This document shows positions 1-8,260 of a stretch of DNA of 26,225 nt, in pieces. Position 1 is the stretch's first letter, and every line of letters begins with the position of its first letter. Source of the stretch: JBOGFI01 sp050743365 (lineage in GTDB: Bacteria; Actinomycetota; Acidimicrobiia; IMCC26256; JACDBD01); assembly GCA_050743365.1 (NCBI GenBank), contig JBOGFI010000262.1:1-26225 (forward strand). The letters run 5' to 3'. The notes beneath the pieces were generated by a model. That model was given only the letters and a program-made list of their open reading frames with translations. It was not told the origin of the DNA and did not search any database. Made by a program: the position numbers and the translations under genes.

Positions 1-106
1 GGCCCCGGGCACCCCCGCGGCCCCAGGCGGCGGCGACGTCGGCCGCCGCCAGGCGAAACCCGGGCGCGGCCGCGCCGGCCGAGAGGATGCGGACCGGGGT
101 GGTCAT
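1..106 (-). CDS. Partial thiolase-fold (HMG-CoA synthase / KAS III-like) protein, N-terminus only
   Basis: The reverse complement opens ATG ACC ACC at 106 and reads 35 codons to the window edge, beginning MTTPVRILSAGAAAP, followed by LAAADVAAAW. This resembles the start of the actinobacterial hydroxymethylglutaryl-CoA-synthase-like / OB-fold thiolase family, whose members begin with a short strand, a GxYxP-like turn and an 'AAADVAxAWG' helix. No catalytic residue lies inside the window, so the function rests only on N-terminal resemblance. An in-frame GTG at 115 is an alternative start. The gene is divergent from the GGDEF-EAL gene, which argues against any start of that gene upstream of about 115. 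Family recall from 35 residues is weak evidence. Confidence 0.5.
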   Translation of the reverse strand, partial: MTTPVRILSAGAAAPGFRLAAADVAAAWGRGGARG

Positions 107-173
107 GCAGCTCACTCTACCGCCGCGCCCTCGCGCTCAAGCCGGGCCACCCGGACGCCGAAAAACAAGCCGT

Positions 174-2438
174 ATGGGTAGGAGGCTGCCCCTTCCTCCG
201 GCGTTCCGCCGGATCGAGGTCCCGGTGGTGCTCGGGGCCTTCCTCGTGCTGCGCGCGCTCGGCCTCATCGCGCCTGTCCCGTGGTGGGTGCTCGTCGCCG
301 TCGTCGTCGCCGCCTCGCTGCTCAGCGATCTCGCGACGTGGCTGTGGCCGGAGGCCCGAAGCGGGCGTGAGCTCTGGCTTCACACCGGCGTAGTGACCGT
401 GGTGGTCACGATGGTGATGTACACGACTGGCTGGGGGCCGACGCTCGCGGTCGGCTACGCCTTCGTGCTGGGGGAGGGGGTGCGCCGCGCCGGGTCGGGT
501 ATTTGCGGACCCGCGCTGGTGTCGTCGCTGTCGTGCCTCGTGCTCGGCCAGGTGGCGATCGCGCTTGGGATCGCACCGACCCTGGTCGACCAGCCCGAGG
601 TGCACGGGTTGGCGGTGCTGGCGTCGTTGGGCCTCGTGCTCGTGGCGCGGGTCGTCGACCGGTCGACCAAGGCCGAGGAGCAGGCGGAGCAGGCGCTGCG
701 CCGCCGCGAGGAGCGGTTCCGGGCCCTGCTCGAGAACTCGTCCGACGCCATCGTCGTCTTCGCACGGGACGGATCTGCTTCGTACACGAGCCCGGCGTTC
801 GAGCGGCTCGTCGGACGGCCTGAGGGTGACTTCGCCTTGTCCGGCGACTTCGTGCATCCCGACGACCTCGCGCGGGGCCGGCAGCTGGCGGCCGACGTCG
901 TCGCCGATCCCTCGTTGCCCCGCCGGGCCGAGCTGCGCCTCCGCGACGAGACGGGCGAGTGGCACTGGTTCGAGGTGTCGTGCACCAACCGGCTCGACGA
1001 CCCCAGCGTGCGCGGGATCGTGGCCAACCTGCGCGACGTCACCGAGCGGAAGCTCGCCGAGGACCAACTGACGTACCAGGCGTACCACGACCCGCTCACC
1101 GGGCTCCCGAACCGTGCCGCCTTCCTGGAGCGACTGCAGGCGATCTTGGACCGCCGCGCCAACCGGTCCCTTCACCTCGCCGTGCTCTTCCTCGACCTCG
1201 ACCGGTTCAAGCTCGTCAACGACAGTCTCGGCCACGCCGTGGGCGACCGGCTGCTCATCGAGGTCGCCGACCGGCTCAGGTCGTGCCTTCGTCCCGGCGA
1301 CCTCGTGGCCCGGTTCGGAGGCGACGAGTTCACGATCCTCCTGAACCGCCTGACGGCGGTCGACGACGTCGAGCGGGCCGCAAAGCGGGTCCTGGACCGG
1401 CTCCGGATGCCGGTCTCGCTGGAGAGCCGCGATCTGGTGGTCACCGCGAGCATCGGGATCGCCCGTGCCCAGGGGTTCGTCGACGACGTCACCGACGCCG
1501 GCGACCTGCTGCGTAAGGCGGACCTGGCCATGTACCTCGCCAAGGACCGGGGCCGGGCGCGCTGGGAGTTCTTCGACGAGCGACAGGCTCCGGAGACGGG
1601 GGAGCGCCTCGAGCTGGAGGCCGCGCTGTGGCGAGCCGTCGACGAGGAGGAGCTCGTGGTGCACTTCCAACCCGAGGTCTCGCTCGCCGGCGGCGAGGTC
1701 GTCGCGCTCGAGGCTCTTGTCCGCTGGGACCATCCCGAGCGGGGGATGCTCCTGCCCGGGGCGTTCATCCCGTTCGCCGAGGAGTCGAGCCTGATCCTCG
1801 CCATCGACCGGTACGTCCTGCGCGCTGCCTGCCGGCAGGCGGCCGCGTGGGAGCACCTCCGGCCGGACGGCAAGCTGCTCAGGATCAGCGTGAACCTCTC
1901 GCCTCGGTTCGTACACCAGTCCCAGGCACTCGAGGACGTCCTGAGCGTGCTGCGTGAGACGGGCGCCGACCCGAACATGCTCCAGGTCGAGATCACCGAG
2001 CGCACCGCGCTCGGTGACGAGGAGCGGCTGGTGCGGCGACTCCAGCGCCTGCGCAAGCTCGGGATGCGCGTCGCGATCGACGACTTCGGGACCGGGTACT
2101 CGTCGCTGAGCTACCTGCGACGCTTCCCGGTCGACGTGCTGAAGCTCGACAAGTCGTTCATCGACGGCATCGCTCAGCACGAGAGCGACGCCGCGATCGT
2201 GGAGGCCGTGATCACGATGGGCCATGCGCTCGGCATGCGCATCACCGCCGAGGGGGTCGAGCGCGGCGAGCAGGTCGCCGAGCTGCGGGCGCTCCGGTGC
2301 GACGGCGCCCAGGGCTTCCACTTCTCACGAGCCCTCGCTCCGTCCGCCGTCGAGGAGCTGCTCACCGCGGGCGACGGCGTCCTTGCCGCCGGAACGGTCG
2401 AGCCGTTGCCGCTCCGCCGCCACGACGCGGCGTCGTAG
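174..2438 (+). CDS. Membrane-bound PAS-GGDEF-EAL protein (cyclic-di-GMP turnover)
   Basis: This 754-aa protein joins a diguanylate cyclase domain (GGDEF) and a c-di-GMP phosphodiesterase domain (EAL). From the N-terminus there are several hydrophobic segments (about residues 15-165), a charged coiled linker, a PAS domain (about 180-295, ending DVTERK), GGDEF (about 300-465) and EAL (about 475-730). The GGDEF motif is intact at residues 382-386. An RxxD inhibitory site (RPGD, 373-376) lies five residues before it, so product inhibition is possible. The EAL motif is at 513-515, and later EAL-domain motifs (VEITE, DDFGTGYSSL, KLDKSFI, AEGVE) are present. Both activities look possible from sequence; which one dominates cannot be told. 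I prefer ATG 174 because an open frame from 87 would run into the divergent minus-strand gene. No good ribosome site is visible, so the start is uncertain. Confidence 0.93.
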   Translation: MGRRLPLPPAFRRIEVPVVLGAFLVLRALGLIAPVPWWVLVAVVVAASLLSDLATWLWPEARSGRELWLHTGVVTVVVTMVMYTTGWGPTLAVGYAFVLGEGVRRAGSGICGPALVSSLSCLVLGQVAIALGIAPTLVDQPEVHGLAVLASLGLVLVARVVDRSTKAEEQAEQALRRREERFRALLENSSDAIVVFARDGSASYTSPAFERLVGRPEGDFALSGDFVHPDDLARGRQLAADVVADPSLPRRAELRLRDETGEWHWFEVSCTNRLDDPSVRGIVANLRDVTERKLAEDQLTYQAYHDPLTGLPNRAAFLERLQAILDRRANRSLHLAVLFLDLDRFKLVNDSLGHAVGDRLLIEVADRLRSCLRPGDLVARFGGDEFTILLNRLTAVDDVERAAKRVLDRLRMPVSLESRDLVVTASIGIARAQGFVDDVTDAGDLLRKADLAMYLAKDRGRARWEFFDERQAPETGERLELEAALWRAVDEEELVVHFQPEVSLAGGEVVALEALVRWDHPERGMLLPGAFIPFAEESSLILAIDRYVLRAACRQAAAWEHLRPDGKLLRISVNLSPRFVHQSQALEDVLSVLRETGADPNMLQVEITERTALGDEERLVRRLQRLRKLGMRVAIDDFGTGYSSLSYLRRFPVDVLKLDKSFIDGIAQHESDAAIVEAVITMGHALGMRITAEGVERGEQVAELRALRCDGAQGFHFSRALAPSAVEELLTAGDGVLAAGTVEPLPLRRHDAAS

Positions 2439-2482
2439 CGTTCTGGCGTCGCAGACGGCGGGTAATCCGCCTCCTACGACGC
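2430..2482. terminator. Nested inverted repeats between convergent genes, probable bidirectional terminator
   Basis: GCGTCGTAG (2430-2438, containing the stop codon of the GGDEF-EAL gene) pairs perfectly with CTACGACGC (2474-2482). An inner hairpin GGCGG-GTAAT-CCGCC occupies 2457-2471. The structure sits exactly between two convergent reading frames. There is no U-run, so it is not a textbook intrinsic terminator, although high-GC actinobacteria often use hairpins without one. Confidence 0.45.
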
Positions 2483-2504
2483 AAGAAGCCTGTCGACGAG
2501 CTCG

Positions 2505-3665
2505 CTAACGCTTCAGCTCGAGCACGCCGATGCCGTCGGGGAAGGCGAGGTCGCCGCCGACGATCTCGGGCGCCCGGGGCTCGCCGTCGACGAAGCGGAT
2601 CCGCCGTACGGCGCCCTCGGGGCCGGGGCCGGGGGTGCCGCCGGGGGGCACCGTGATGCCGATGTCGGCGTAGTACAGCGTGCCTTTCGAGTCGATGCCG
2701 AGGCCCAGCGGCGTGCCGGTCGAGTACGTCTGCTCACCAATCGTCTCGCCGGGGGGTGGACGCAGCACGTTGCGGACGAAGGCGCCGTCCCCGTCGTACT
2801 CGTTGATCACGCCGGTGAACACGCTCGATGCGTAGAAGCCGCCTCCCTTCTTGGGGACGACGGCGTACGGCGTCGCCAGCTCGTGGTCGGTCGAGATGAA
2901 GATCTCGTGTTCGACGTCGTCGGCGAGAGGAGCGCCGGTTGGGTCGGTTCGGCCGCAGCCACCATCGGCGTCGTCGGAGGTCGGGAACGGGCCGGTGTAG
3001 CGGCGGATCCCGGCCGGATCGTCGAGCGCCGACGCCACGTAGATGCGGTCCTGGGCGTCGACGTAGATCTGGCCGGCGGTGCCGATCGCGACGTCGAGCT
3101 TGCAGTAGCTGACCTCGCGGGAGTCGAACGGTGGGAACCACACGATCAGCTGACCGTTCCGGTCGCCGCCCGCTTGGTTGCCGATGTCGGTCGTGACCAC
3201 CCGCCCGTCGGAGAGGAACCCGCACCCGTAGTTCTCGGGGTTGTCGCCGGTGGCCTGGTAGGTCGGGGTGAGCTTGCCGAGCTGCTTCGCCTTCAGCCTC
3301 CCGACCTCGTTGCCCTTGAGGCGGAAGATCCCCCAGCCCGGCGGAGGATCGGGCTGGTTGGTGTCTTCGCCGGCGATGAACCACACGTCGCCTCGACCGG
3401 GACCCGGCGCACCCTTCGGGAAGAAGCAGATCTGGGCGTTGATGTCGAGGCCCCGCTCGGGGTCGTCGTCGTGGTTGGTGATCACGGTCTGCTTCTCGAA
3501 CGGCGGCTTGGCCTCGTAGGCGTTGAGGTTGTTCCCCTCGCCGTTGAGCACGATGACGGTGGGCTTCTGCGAGTCTCCTCCGGCCGACGCGGCCGGAGGA
3601 CTGCCGGTGACCGCGAGAGCGGCGACCGCGACCACGCCGAGCAGGACGCGTGCAGTTCTTGTCAT
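2505..3665 (-). CDS. Secreted beta-propeller-like protein of unknown function
   Basis: This 386-aa protein has an N-terminal signal peptide (MTRTARVLLG, then a hydrophobic run, then an AxA-type end near PPAASAGG), so it is exported. The rest is rich in Gly, Asp and Pro with repeated strand patterns (IYVDAQDRIYVAS, GGGFYASS, LGIDSKGTLYYADIG) typical of SMP-30/NHL-type propellers. I see no catalytic residues that would name an enzyme. ATG 3665 is chosen because GAGAAGGA lies about 9 bases upstream; a start 9 codons earlier would overlap the upstream gene. Only 4 bases separate it from the stop of the propeller lipoprotein upstream, so the two are almost certainly cotranscribed and may act together at the cell surface. 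Confidence 0.8.
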   Translation of the reverse strand: MTRTARVLLGVVAVAALAVTGSPPAASAGGDSQKPTVIVLNGEGNNLNAYEAKPPFEKQTVITNHDDDPERGLDINAQICFFPKGAPGPGRGDVWFIAGEDTNQPDPPPGWGIFRLKGNEVGRLKAKQLGKLTPTYQATGDNPENYGCGFLSDGRVVTTDIGNQAGGDRNGQLIVWFPPFDSREVSYCKLDVAIGTAGQIYVDAQDRIYVASALDDPAGIRRYTGPFPTSDDADGGCGRTDPTGAPLADDVEHEIFISTDHELATPYAVVPKKGGGFYASSVFTGVINEYDGDGAFVRNVLRPPPGETIGEQTYSTGTPLGLGIDSKGTLYYADIGITVPPGGTPGPGPEGAVRRIRFVDGEPRAPEIVGGDLAFPDGIGVLELKR

Positions 3666-3669
3666 GGCC

Positions 3670-5610
3670 TCATTCCTTCTCCCGCGGCGCAAACGGCACT
3701 TCGAACGAGTTGGTGGTGACGAGGCGGTCGAAGCCCTCGGCGATCGACGGCAGCTCGCCGGGGTCGTCGACCGCGAGGATGCTGATGCGGTCGTACGTGG
3801 CCCCGCGTTCGGGGATCTCGTCGCCGGTGCAGTCGAAGTCCTCGTCGAGCACGCAGACGAGACCGCCGGTGGGGTTGTCGGTTCCCTGGGAGAGGTAGAC
3901 GCCGTAGACCTCGGCGCCGGCGGTTGCGGCGGCGCTACCGGCGCGCAGCCACCGACCCGGCGGTCCGAGCCCGTCGGCCTGCACCTCGACCTCGAACGGG
4001 GCGGTCGTGATCTTGACCGTGCCCGTCCCGGTGTCGCCGCCCACCCGGTCCCTCGTGAGGTCGAAGTTGAGCGCGCACGGCGACGCGATACAGGGCTGAG
4101 CAGCGGCGCGCGCCTCGGTCTCGGCGTCGGCCCGCGTCGTGGGCGGTGCGGTCGTGGGCGCAGAGGTCACCGGCTCGCCCTGGAGCGAGAACCGGTACAC
4201 GCCGCTGTTCTCGCTCTTGTTGCCCACGCCCGGCTCGCGGATGCCCGCGACCGCGATCACGTCGTCGCCGACGACCGCCGCGCCCCCGGAGACCGCGCCC
4301 ATCATCGCCTCCTCCCAGAGCACTTCACCGCTCGGGAGGTCGAGGGCGCGCAGCGTGAAGTCGGTGCCCCCGATGAGCACCACGCCGTTGACCTCGGTGG
4401 CGGCGGCGTAGGTGGGGGCCGCCAGGGGCTGCTGCCACCTGATCGCCCCGGTGCTGGCGTCGAGGGCGTGCAGGTAGGGCGAGCCACCCACGGCGGTCCC
4501 ACCCACGACCAGGCCGTCGGCGACGGCGGTCGGCCCGATGAACCCGCCGGTGGAGAAGTTGCCGCCGGGGCGAGGAATGCCGGGCTCGGCGACCTTGGCC
4601 TCCCAGACGAGCCCGCCGGTCTCGGCGTCGACCGCGTAGTAGACGGCGTCCTTGTTCCCGAGGCCGACGAGGGGGCGGTCGCCCGCCGTGAACAGATTGG
4701 GCGCGCCGGCGAAGTCGAGGTCGTCCAGGTTGGGCTGGTGGGGCTGGTAGGTCCAGCGCACCTCGCCGGTCTCGAGGTCGAGGGCGACGATGGCCTCGGC
4801 GAAGCGGCCCCAGCCCCCGCGCGTCACGCAGTTCCCGGTGCCGACGTACACCGTGCCGCGGTCCCGGTCGACGCTGGGCGAGCCCCACACGTCGCCGCAG
4901 CCGGAGCCGGTGCCGCCCTCGCCCTCGGTGGGCGCGGTCACCGCCGACCAGGCCTCCTCGCCGCTGGCGGCGTCGAGGGCGATGACGCCGGCGGGCTCGC
5001 CGTCGCCGCTGTTGTGCACGTCGGAGCCGACGATGACGAGCCCGTCGACCACGACGGGCGACGCCTCGATCTCGGTGGGATCCGCGCCGTCGCCGGGCCG
5101 CCCCAGCTCGTGCTTCCAGCGCAGCGAACCGTCGCGCGCGCGTAGCGCGTAGAGCGTCTTGCCGCCCCCGAAGTAGACAGTGCGGGTGCCGTCGACGTCG
5201 GCGACGGCCGCCGACGACACGATCTGACCCGCGTACACGGTGGGGTGCACCTTGGTCTCGTATTTCCAGCTGACCTTCCCGTCGCGCAGCCGCAGGGCGT
5301 AGAAGTTGCCGGACCAGTCACCGACGTACACGGTTCCGTCCACGACGGCGGGCGTCGCCGTGACCGTGTCGTCGGCGTTGAAGAACCAGATGCGCTTGAG
5401 GTCCTTCGCCGTGGCCGGGCTGATCCGCGTGTCGCACGGGTAGGAGAAGGTCCGGTCGGCGTCGTATCCCCACATCGCCCAGTCGCAGCGGTCGATCGGC
5501 CCTCGCGCTGCGGGTTCGGGGCCCTCGGGGCCGTCGTCACCGGAACACCCGGCCGCGACGAGTGCGAGCGCTGCTACCGCCGCGACGCCCATCCTGACGA
5601 CCGCCCCCAT
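3670..5610 (-). CDS. PQQ-type beta-propeller lipoprotein
   Basis: This 646-aa protein has a lipoprotein signal peptide with lipobox LVAAGC (Cys22), so it should be anchored outside the membrane. Repeated blades of the type 'TVYVGDWSGNFYALRLRDG', 'ALDAASGEEAW' and 'LRALDLPSGEVLWE' (about residues 40-480) are the classic PQQ-dehydrogenase-like repeat (WYALDxxTGxxxW). Family members include BamB-type scaffolds and alcohol-dehydrogenase-like quinoproteins. I do not see the disulfide and metal-ligand set that would prove enzyme activity, so a structural or binding role is equally likely. A Thr/Pro/Ala linker (about 480-500) leads to a separate C-terminal domain with paired cysteines (CIASPC, CVLDEDFDC). 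The gene is first in a two-gene unit with the secreted propeller downstream and is divergent from the CruF-like gene with only 43 bases between them. Confidence 0.88.
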   Translation of the reverse strand: MGAVVRMGVAAVAALALVAAGCSGDDGPEGPEPAARGPIDRCDWAMWGYDADRTFSYPCDTRISPATAKDLKRIWFFNADDTVTATPAVVDGTVYVGDWSGNFYALRLRDGKVSWKYETKVHPTVYAGQIVSSAAVADVDGTRTVYFGGGKTLYALRARDGSLRWKHELGRPGDGADPTEIEASPVVVDGLVIVGSDVHNSGDGEPAGVIALDAASGEEAWSAVTAPTEGEGGTGSGCGDVWGSPSVDRDRGTVYVGTGNCVTRGGWGRFAEAIVALDLETGEVRWTYQPHQPNLDDLDFAGAPNLFTAGDRPLVGLGNKDAVYYAVDAETGGLVWEAKVAEPGIPRPGGNFSTGGFIGPTAVADGLVVGGTAVGGSPYLHALDASTGAIRWQQPLAAPTYAAATEVNGVVLIGGTDFTLRALDLPSGEVLWEEAMMGAVSGGAAVVGDDVIAVAGIREPGVGNKSENSGVYRFSLQGEPVTSAPTTAPPTTRADAETEARAAAQPCIASPCALNFDLTRDRVGGDTGTGTVKITTAPFEVEVQADGLGPPGRWLRAGSAAATAGAEVYGVYLSQGTDNPTGGLVCVLDEDFDCTGDEIPERGATYDRISILAVDDPGELPSIAEGFDRLVTTNSFEVPFAPREKE

Positions 5611-5641
5611 CGCCTCCCCCGCGACGAACTGACAGCGGCGT

Positions 5642-5653
5642 CATACTACGTGG
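5642..5653 (+). promoter_or_regulatory. Possible -10 element for leaderless transcription of the CruF-like gene
   Basis: CATACT at 5642-5647 (4 of 6 matches to TATAAT) ends 6 bases before the GTG at 5654, the geometry expected for a leaderless actinobacterial mRNA. No Shine-Dalgarno sequence precedes the GTG, and no good -35 hexamer is visible 17 bases upstream. Confidence 0.3.
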
Positions 5654-6520
5654 GTGCGCGAGATCGCGGGCACGGTGTTCGGGCGCTGGTACGTCACCCT
5701 GTTCGGGCTCGTCTTCCTGTGGTGCGCGGTGCGTCATCTCGGGTGGCGCCGCACGCTCTTGTACGGGGTGGTCGCGGTGGGTGTCGGCGCTCTCGCCGAG
5801 AACGGCTCCGTGCACCTGGGGTTCCCGTACACGCGCTACTCGTTCAACCCCGAGCTGCGCGGCGACGAGGTGTTCATCGGCGACGTCCCGCTGATGGTGC
5901 CGCTGAGCTACACGTTCATGGCCTACTTCGCGTTCGCGTCGGGCCGGCTGCTCGCGTCCGGGCCGTGGCGGACGCGCGCGGCGCGGTCCTGGCAGGAGTG
6001 GCTCCTCGCGCTCGTGCTCGCGGTGTGGGCGCTGTGGATCCTCGACCCCGTCAGCCGCCTCGGTGACCGGTTCTACCTGGGGGAGCTGTTCGAGTACGAG
6101 GGCCCGGGGTTCTGGTTCGGCCTCCCGCTCGGTAGCCAGCTCGGCTTCGCCGCGACCGCGGCCGTGCTGCTGGCAATGCTCTTCGCGCTCACCCGCGACG
6201 AGCCCGACCATGGCGTCGAGGGCCTACGGCACCACCCGCACCTGCCTGCTCTCCTGACGTACCACGGACAGGTGCTCCACCTCGCGGTGGTCGCGTTCGT
6301 GATCGGCGGCGTTCCCGCCGACACGATCGGGGGGTCGTTCTTCCTCATGTGGGTGCCCGCGGCGGCGCTGACCGCGGTCCACTGGAGCCACCTACGGGGG
6401 ACGCGGTCGGCCGCGGGCCCGGGTCAGGGGGCTTTGGCCTCCTGGAGGGTGGCGACCGACGGGTCGGGCACCCCGTCGCGGAGCCGGTCGAGCCCGTCGC
6501 GGTCGCCCTTCAGGAAGTAG
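5654..6520 (+). CDS. Polytopic membrane protein, CruF/DUF422 carotenoid-biosynthesis-like
   Basis: This 288-aa protein has about seven hydrophobic segments. Conserved-looking pieces are ALAENGSVHLGFPYTRYSF, GDVPLMVPLSYTFM, LDPVSRLGDRFY and WFGLPLGSQLGF. These match the layout of the DUF422 family (CruF-type carotenoid 2'-hydroxylase and relatives): a substrate-binding 'PLxVPLxW' stretch, a 'DPV' after the middle helix and a 'GxPLxNxxGW' near the end. The usual Asn-Gly-Trp appears here as GSQLGF, so it is a divergent member and the substrate is unknown. No other carotenoid gene is nearby. The last 97 bases overlap the convergent hydrolase gene, and the tail there is a low-complexity Ser/Arg/Pro run of doubtful value. 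The start is GTG, with no ATG nearby. Confidence 0.6.
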   Translation: MREIAGTVFGRWYVTLFGLVFLWCAVRHLGWRRTLLYGVVAVGVGALAENGSVHLGFPYTRYSFNPELRGDEVFIGDVPLMVPLSYTFMAYFAFASGRLLASGPWRTRAARSWQEWLLALVLAVWALWILDPVSRLGDRFYLGELFEYEGPGFWFGLPLGSQLGFAATAAVLLAMLFALTRDEPDHGVEGLRHHPHLPALLTYHGQVLHLAVVAFVIGGVPADTIGGSFFLMWVPAAALTAVHWSHLRGTRSAAGPGQGALASWRVATDGSGTPSRSRSSPSRSPFRK

Positions 6521-7470
6521 TCCCAGAACGCGACCGAGGTGGCGACCAGCGCCTCGCCCGGGGGCCCGTCCACGCTGACGAAGGGCTGGATGTGGGTGCC
6601 ACCGACGAACGTGACGAGGAACTTGGGTGCGCTGGCCCTGATGAAGGCGTCGACGCCGGCCGAGTACGGCACGAGCTCGTCGCGGTCACTGTGGAGGACC
6701 AGGAGCGGGGTGTCGACGCCATGGAAGAAGGTGCCGCCGGGGGCGACGATCTCGGTGATGCCCGACATGGGCGCGGCGGCATCGATGCGCTCGTCGATGC
6801 AGCAGTCGCTGTACGTCAGCCCCAAGGTCGTGATGCCGCCGAGGGAATGGCCGGACGCGCCGATGTGCTTCTTGTCGACGAGACCGCGCAGCGTGCCCTT
6901 GGCGCGGGCGAGGTCGAGCACCTCGCCGATCACGAAGCTGGCGTCGGCGGGCTGGTTCGGCGTGTCGGAGAGGCCGTTGAGGAAGATGTTGCCGCCGGGC
7001 GCGTTGGTGTTCGAGAGCGGGTAGTCGGGGGCGGCGATCACGTAGCCGGCCGAGGCCCAGCTCTTGATCATCTCCTCGTACACGCGAGCGTTGGCGGTGA
7101 GGCCGTGGCTGAAGAGGATCAGCGGGTAGGGCCCGTTCTTCTTGGCGGGCCGGGCGTCGTCGACGACCGCGTCGCCTGGTGTTCCCTGCGCCGGGTAGTA
7201 GATCGTGGTGAGCAACGTCCGGTTTGGTGCGCCGGGGAAGGTGCCGGCGGCCATCGTCGGCCGGCTGTCGTCGACGAAGGTCTGGGTGGTACGTCCCACC
7301 ACGTAGGTCCCGACGGGGACGACCTCGGCACCGGGCTTGCCCGGGCGGTCGGCGCCGGCATCGACCTCGGTCGACAGGCCGGCGCTGCCGACCGACGGCG
7401 CCAGGAGCAGCGTCCCGGTGGCGAGGAGCGCAGCGAGCGCGCTCCGGATCGGGTGTCGCATCGAGCTCAC
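6424..7470 (-). CDS. Secreted alpha/beta hydrolase (PAF-acetylhydrolase / dienelactone-hydrolase-like)
   Basis: This 348-aa protein has a signal peptide (MRHPIRSALAALLATGTLLL, then APSVGSAG) and a classical alpha/beta hydrolase core. The nucleophile elbow is GHSLGG with Ser209. A strand with SDRDELVP gives the likely acid residue, and GGTHIQPF gives the His. The oxyanion-hole strand YPLILFSHGL lies in the first half. The overall plan matches platelet-activating-factor acetylhydrolase-like or chlorophyllase-like esterases, which act on small or lipid esters; the substrate is unknown. GTG 7470 is chosen because AAGGAG lies 5-6 bases upstream; ATG 7461 would be 14 bases away. It overlaps the CruF-like gene tail to tail by 97 bases. 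Confidence 0.87.
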   Translation of the reverse strand: MSSMRHPIRSALAALLATGTLLLAPSVGSAGLSTEVDAGADRPGKPGAEVVPVGTYVVGRTTQTFVDDSRPTMAAGTFPGAPNRTLLTTIYYPAQGTPGDAVVDDARPAKKNGPYPLILFSHGLTANARVYEEMIKSWASAGYVIAAPDYPLSNTNAPGGNIFLNGLSDTPNQPADASFVIGEVLDLARAKGTLRGLVDKKHIGASGHSLGGITTLGLTYSDCCIDERIDAAAPMSGITEIVAPGGTFFHGVDTPLLVLHSDRDELVPYSAGVDAFIRASAPKFLVTFVGGTHIQPFVSVDGPPGEALVATSVAFWDYFLKGDRDGLDRLRDGVPDPSVATLQEAKAP

Positions 7471-7574
7471 GCCGTCTCCTTGCCTCGGTGGTCGCCCCTG
7501 CATGAACGACAAGGCATTCTGTCAGTCCTTCGGCATCGGGCGACTTCAGGTGAAGCGGTAACCTCGCTGGTCCC

Positions 7575-7646
7575 GGCGGCGTAGCCGAGTGGCCCAGGCA
7601 GAGGTCTGCAAAACCTTGTACGCGGGTTCGATTCCCGCCGCCGCCT
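7575..7646 (+). tRNA. tRNA-Cys (GCA)
   Basis: The cloverleaf can be read directly. The acceptor stem is GGCGGCG (7575-7581) with CGCCGCC (7639-7645). The D arm is GCC...GGC. The anticodon stem is GAGGT/ACCTT (7601-7605, 7613-7617) with loop CTGCAAA and anticodon GCA at 7608-7610. The T arm is GCGGG-TTCGATT-CCCGC (7622-7638). The discriminator base is T7646, as expected for tRNA-Cys, and an encoded CCA follows at 7647-7649. The 3' part is duplicated 2.07 kb downstream. Confidence 0.96.
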
Positions 7647-7648
7647 CC
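7605..7648 (+). repeat. Left 44-bp direct repeat (attL-like), 3' part of tRNA-Cys
   Basis: This stretch runs from the last base of the 5' anticodon stem to the second C of CCA. It is identical base for base to 9678-9721; the flanking bases differ on both sides (G versus C on the left, A versus G on the right). A perfect repeat of a tRNA 3' half is the signature left by a tRNA-targeting tyrosine integrase. The copy here keeps the tRNA whole. Confidence 0.9.
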
Positions 7649-7696
7649 AGGCTGATGACGTCGAGGAAGAAAGCCCGAGGAGTAGCGCACACGCCT

Positions 7697-8139
7697 TCAG
7701 TTGCCACCGACACTGAGCGGATCGCTCAGGCCTGGCGGAATCCCCTCCGAGCGCGACTGGCATGGAACACAGCGGGCCGTTTCTGGTATCGCCAGGAGGC
7801 GATCGATGGGTATCCGGTTTCCGCAGTCGGCGCAGCGCCCGAACGTATCGTCTGTGATGCGCGCGAGCGCGATCTCGATCGCTTCGAGTGCACGCTGGAG
7901 GTGAGCCTCGAGCGCGCTGGCGACATCCGGCTCGATGTCAGTCACGGTCCAGTCGATGTCGCCCCGGCCACCCGTCGCTCCACTCGCCGACTCTCTGGCG
8001 TCCTCACCAAGTCCACGAGCCTCGCTTGTAGGGCGGTGCGTTCCGTCTCGAGCCGAGTCTTGAACTCGGAGATCACGTTGTGTGGCAGCGCGACTGGCTC
8101 GTGGCTCATGACGCGCGCCGAGCGCGACGTGGCACGCAT
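7697..8139 (-). pseudogene. DksA/TraR-type zinc-finger protein, one frameshift
   Basis: The N-terminal part (ATG 8139 or 8109) reads NVISEFKTRLETERTALQAR-LVDL, the coiled-coil half of a DksA/TraR-family protein, but that frame ends in unrelated residues at 7942. The next frame carries GEDARESASGATGG and then CADCGNRIP, IPETARC and VPCQ, the zinc finger of the family (Cys-X2-Cys...Cys-X2-Cys), to a stop at 7697. The two halves join near 8007-8013, where one missing base (GTGGACTTGGT instead of something like GTGGACCTTGGT) would restore a protein of about 147 aa. Intact homologues bind RNA polymerase in the secondary channel and change promoter response. This could be a real lesion or a single sequencing error. 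It sits inside the tRNA-Cys island. Confidence 0.75.
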
Positions 8140-8260
8140 GTCGACAACCGCTCCGTTCTTCTGATGTGCTTCTGCGGGTACACCGCGCTCCCCGATCACC
8201 CGCCCTCCGGTCGTGCTCACACGACGCACCGTCGCAGTGCACACAGCGGTGATGCTGTGC

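Noticed and set aside
87..173. Longer start for the GGDEF-EAL protein at 87
   Set aside because: It would overlap the divergent thiolase-fold gene, whose coding pattern reads clearly on the minus strand from 106, and the extra residues do not resemble a signal or membrane segment.
117..2321. 734-codon open frame on the minus strand opposite the GGDEF-EAL gene
   Set aside because: Antisense shadow caused by high GC; composition is Arg/Glu/Pro/His-rich with no motif, and the plus strand has complete GGDEF and EAL motifs.
3523..5145. 540-codon plus-strand open frame opposite the propeller lipoprotein
   Set aside because: Shadow of a clearly coding minus-strand gene; low-complexity Gly/Val/Arg sequence.
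6686..7690. 334-codon minus-strand frame across the hydrolase and the tRNA
   Set aside because: Runs through a tRNA gene and is Arg/His-rich out-of-frame translation of the hydrolase.
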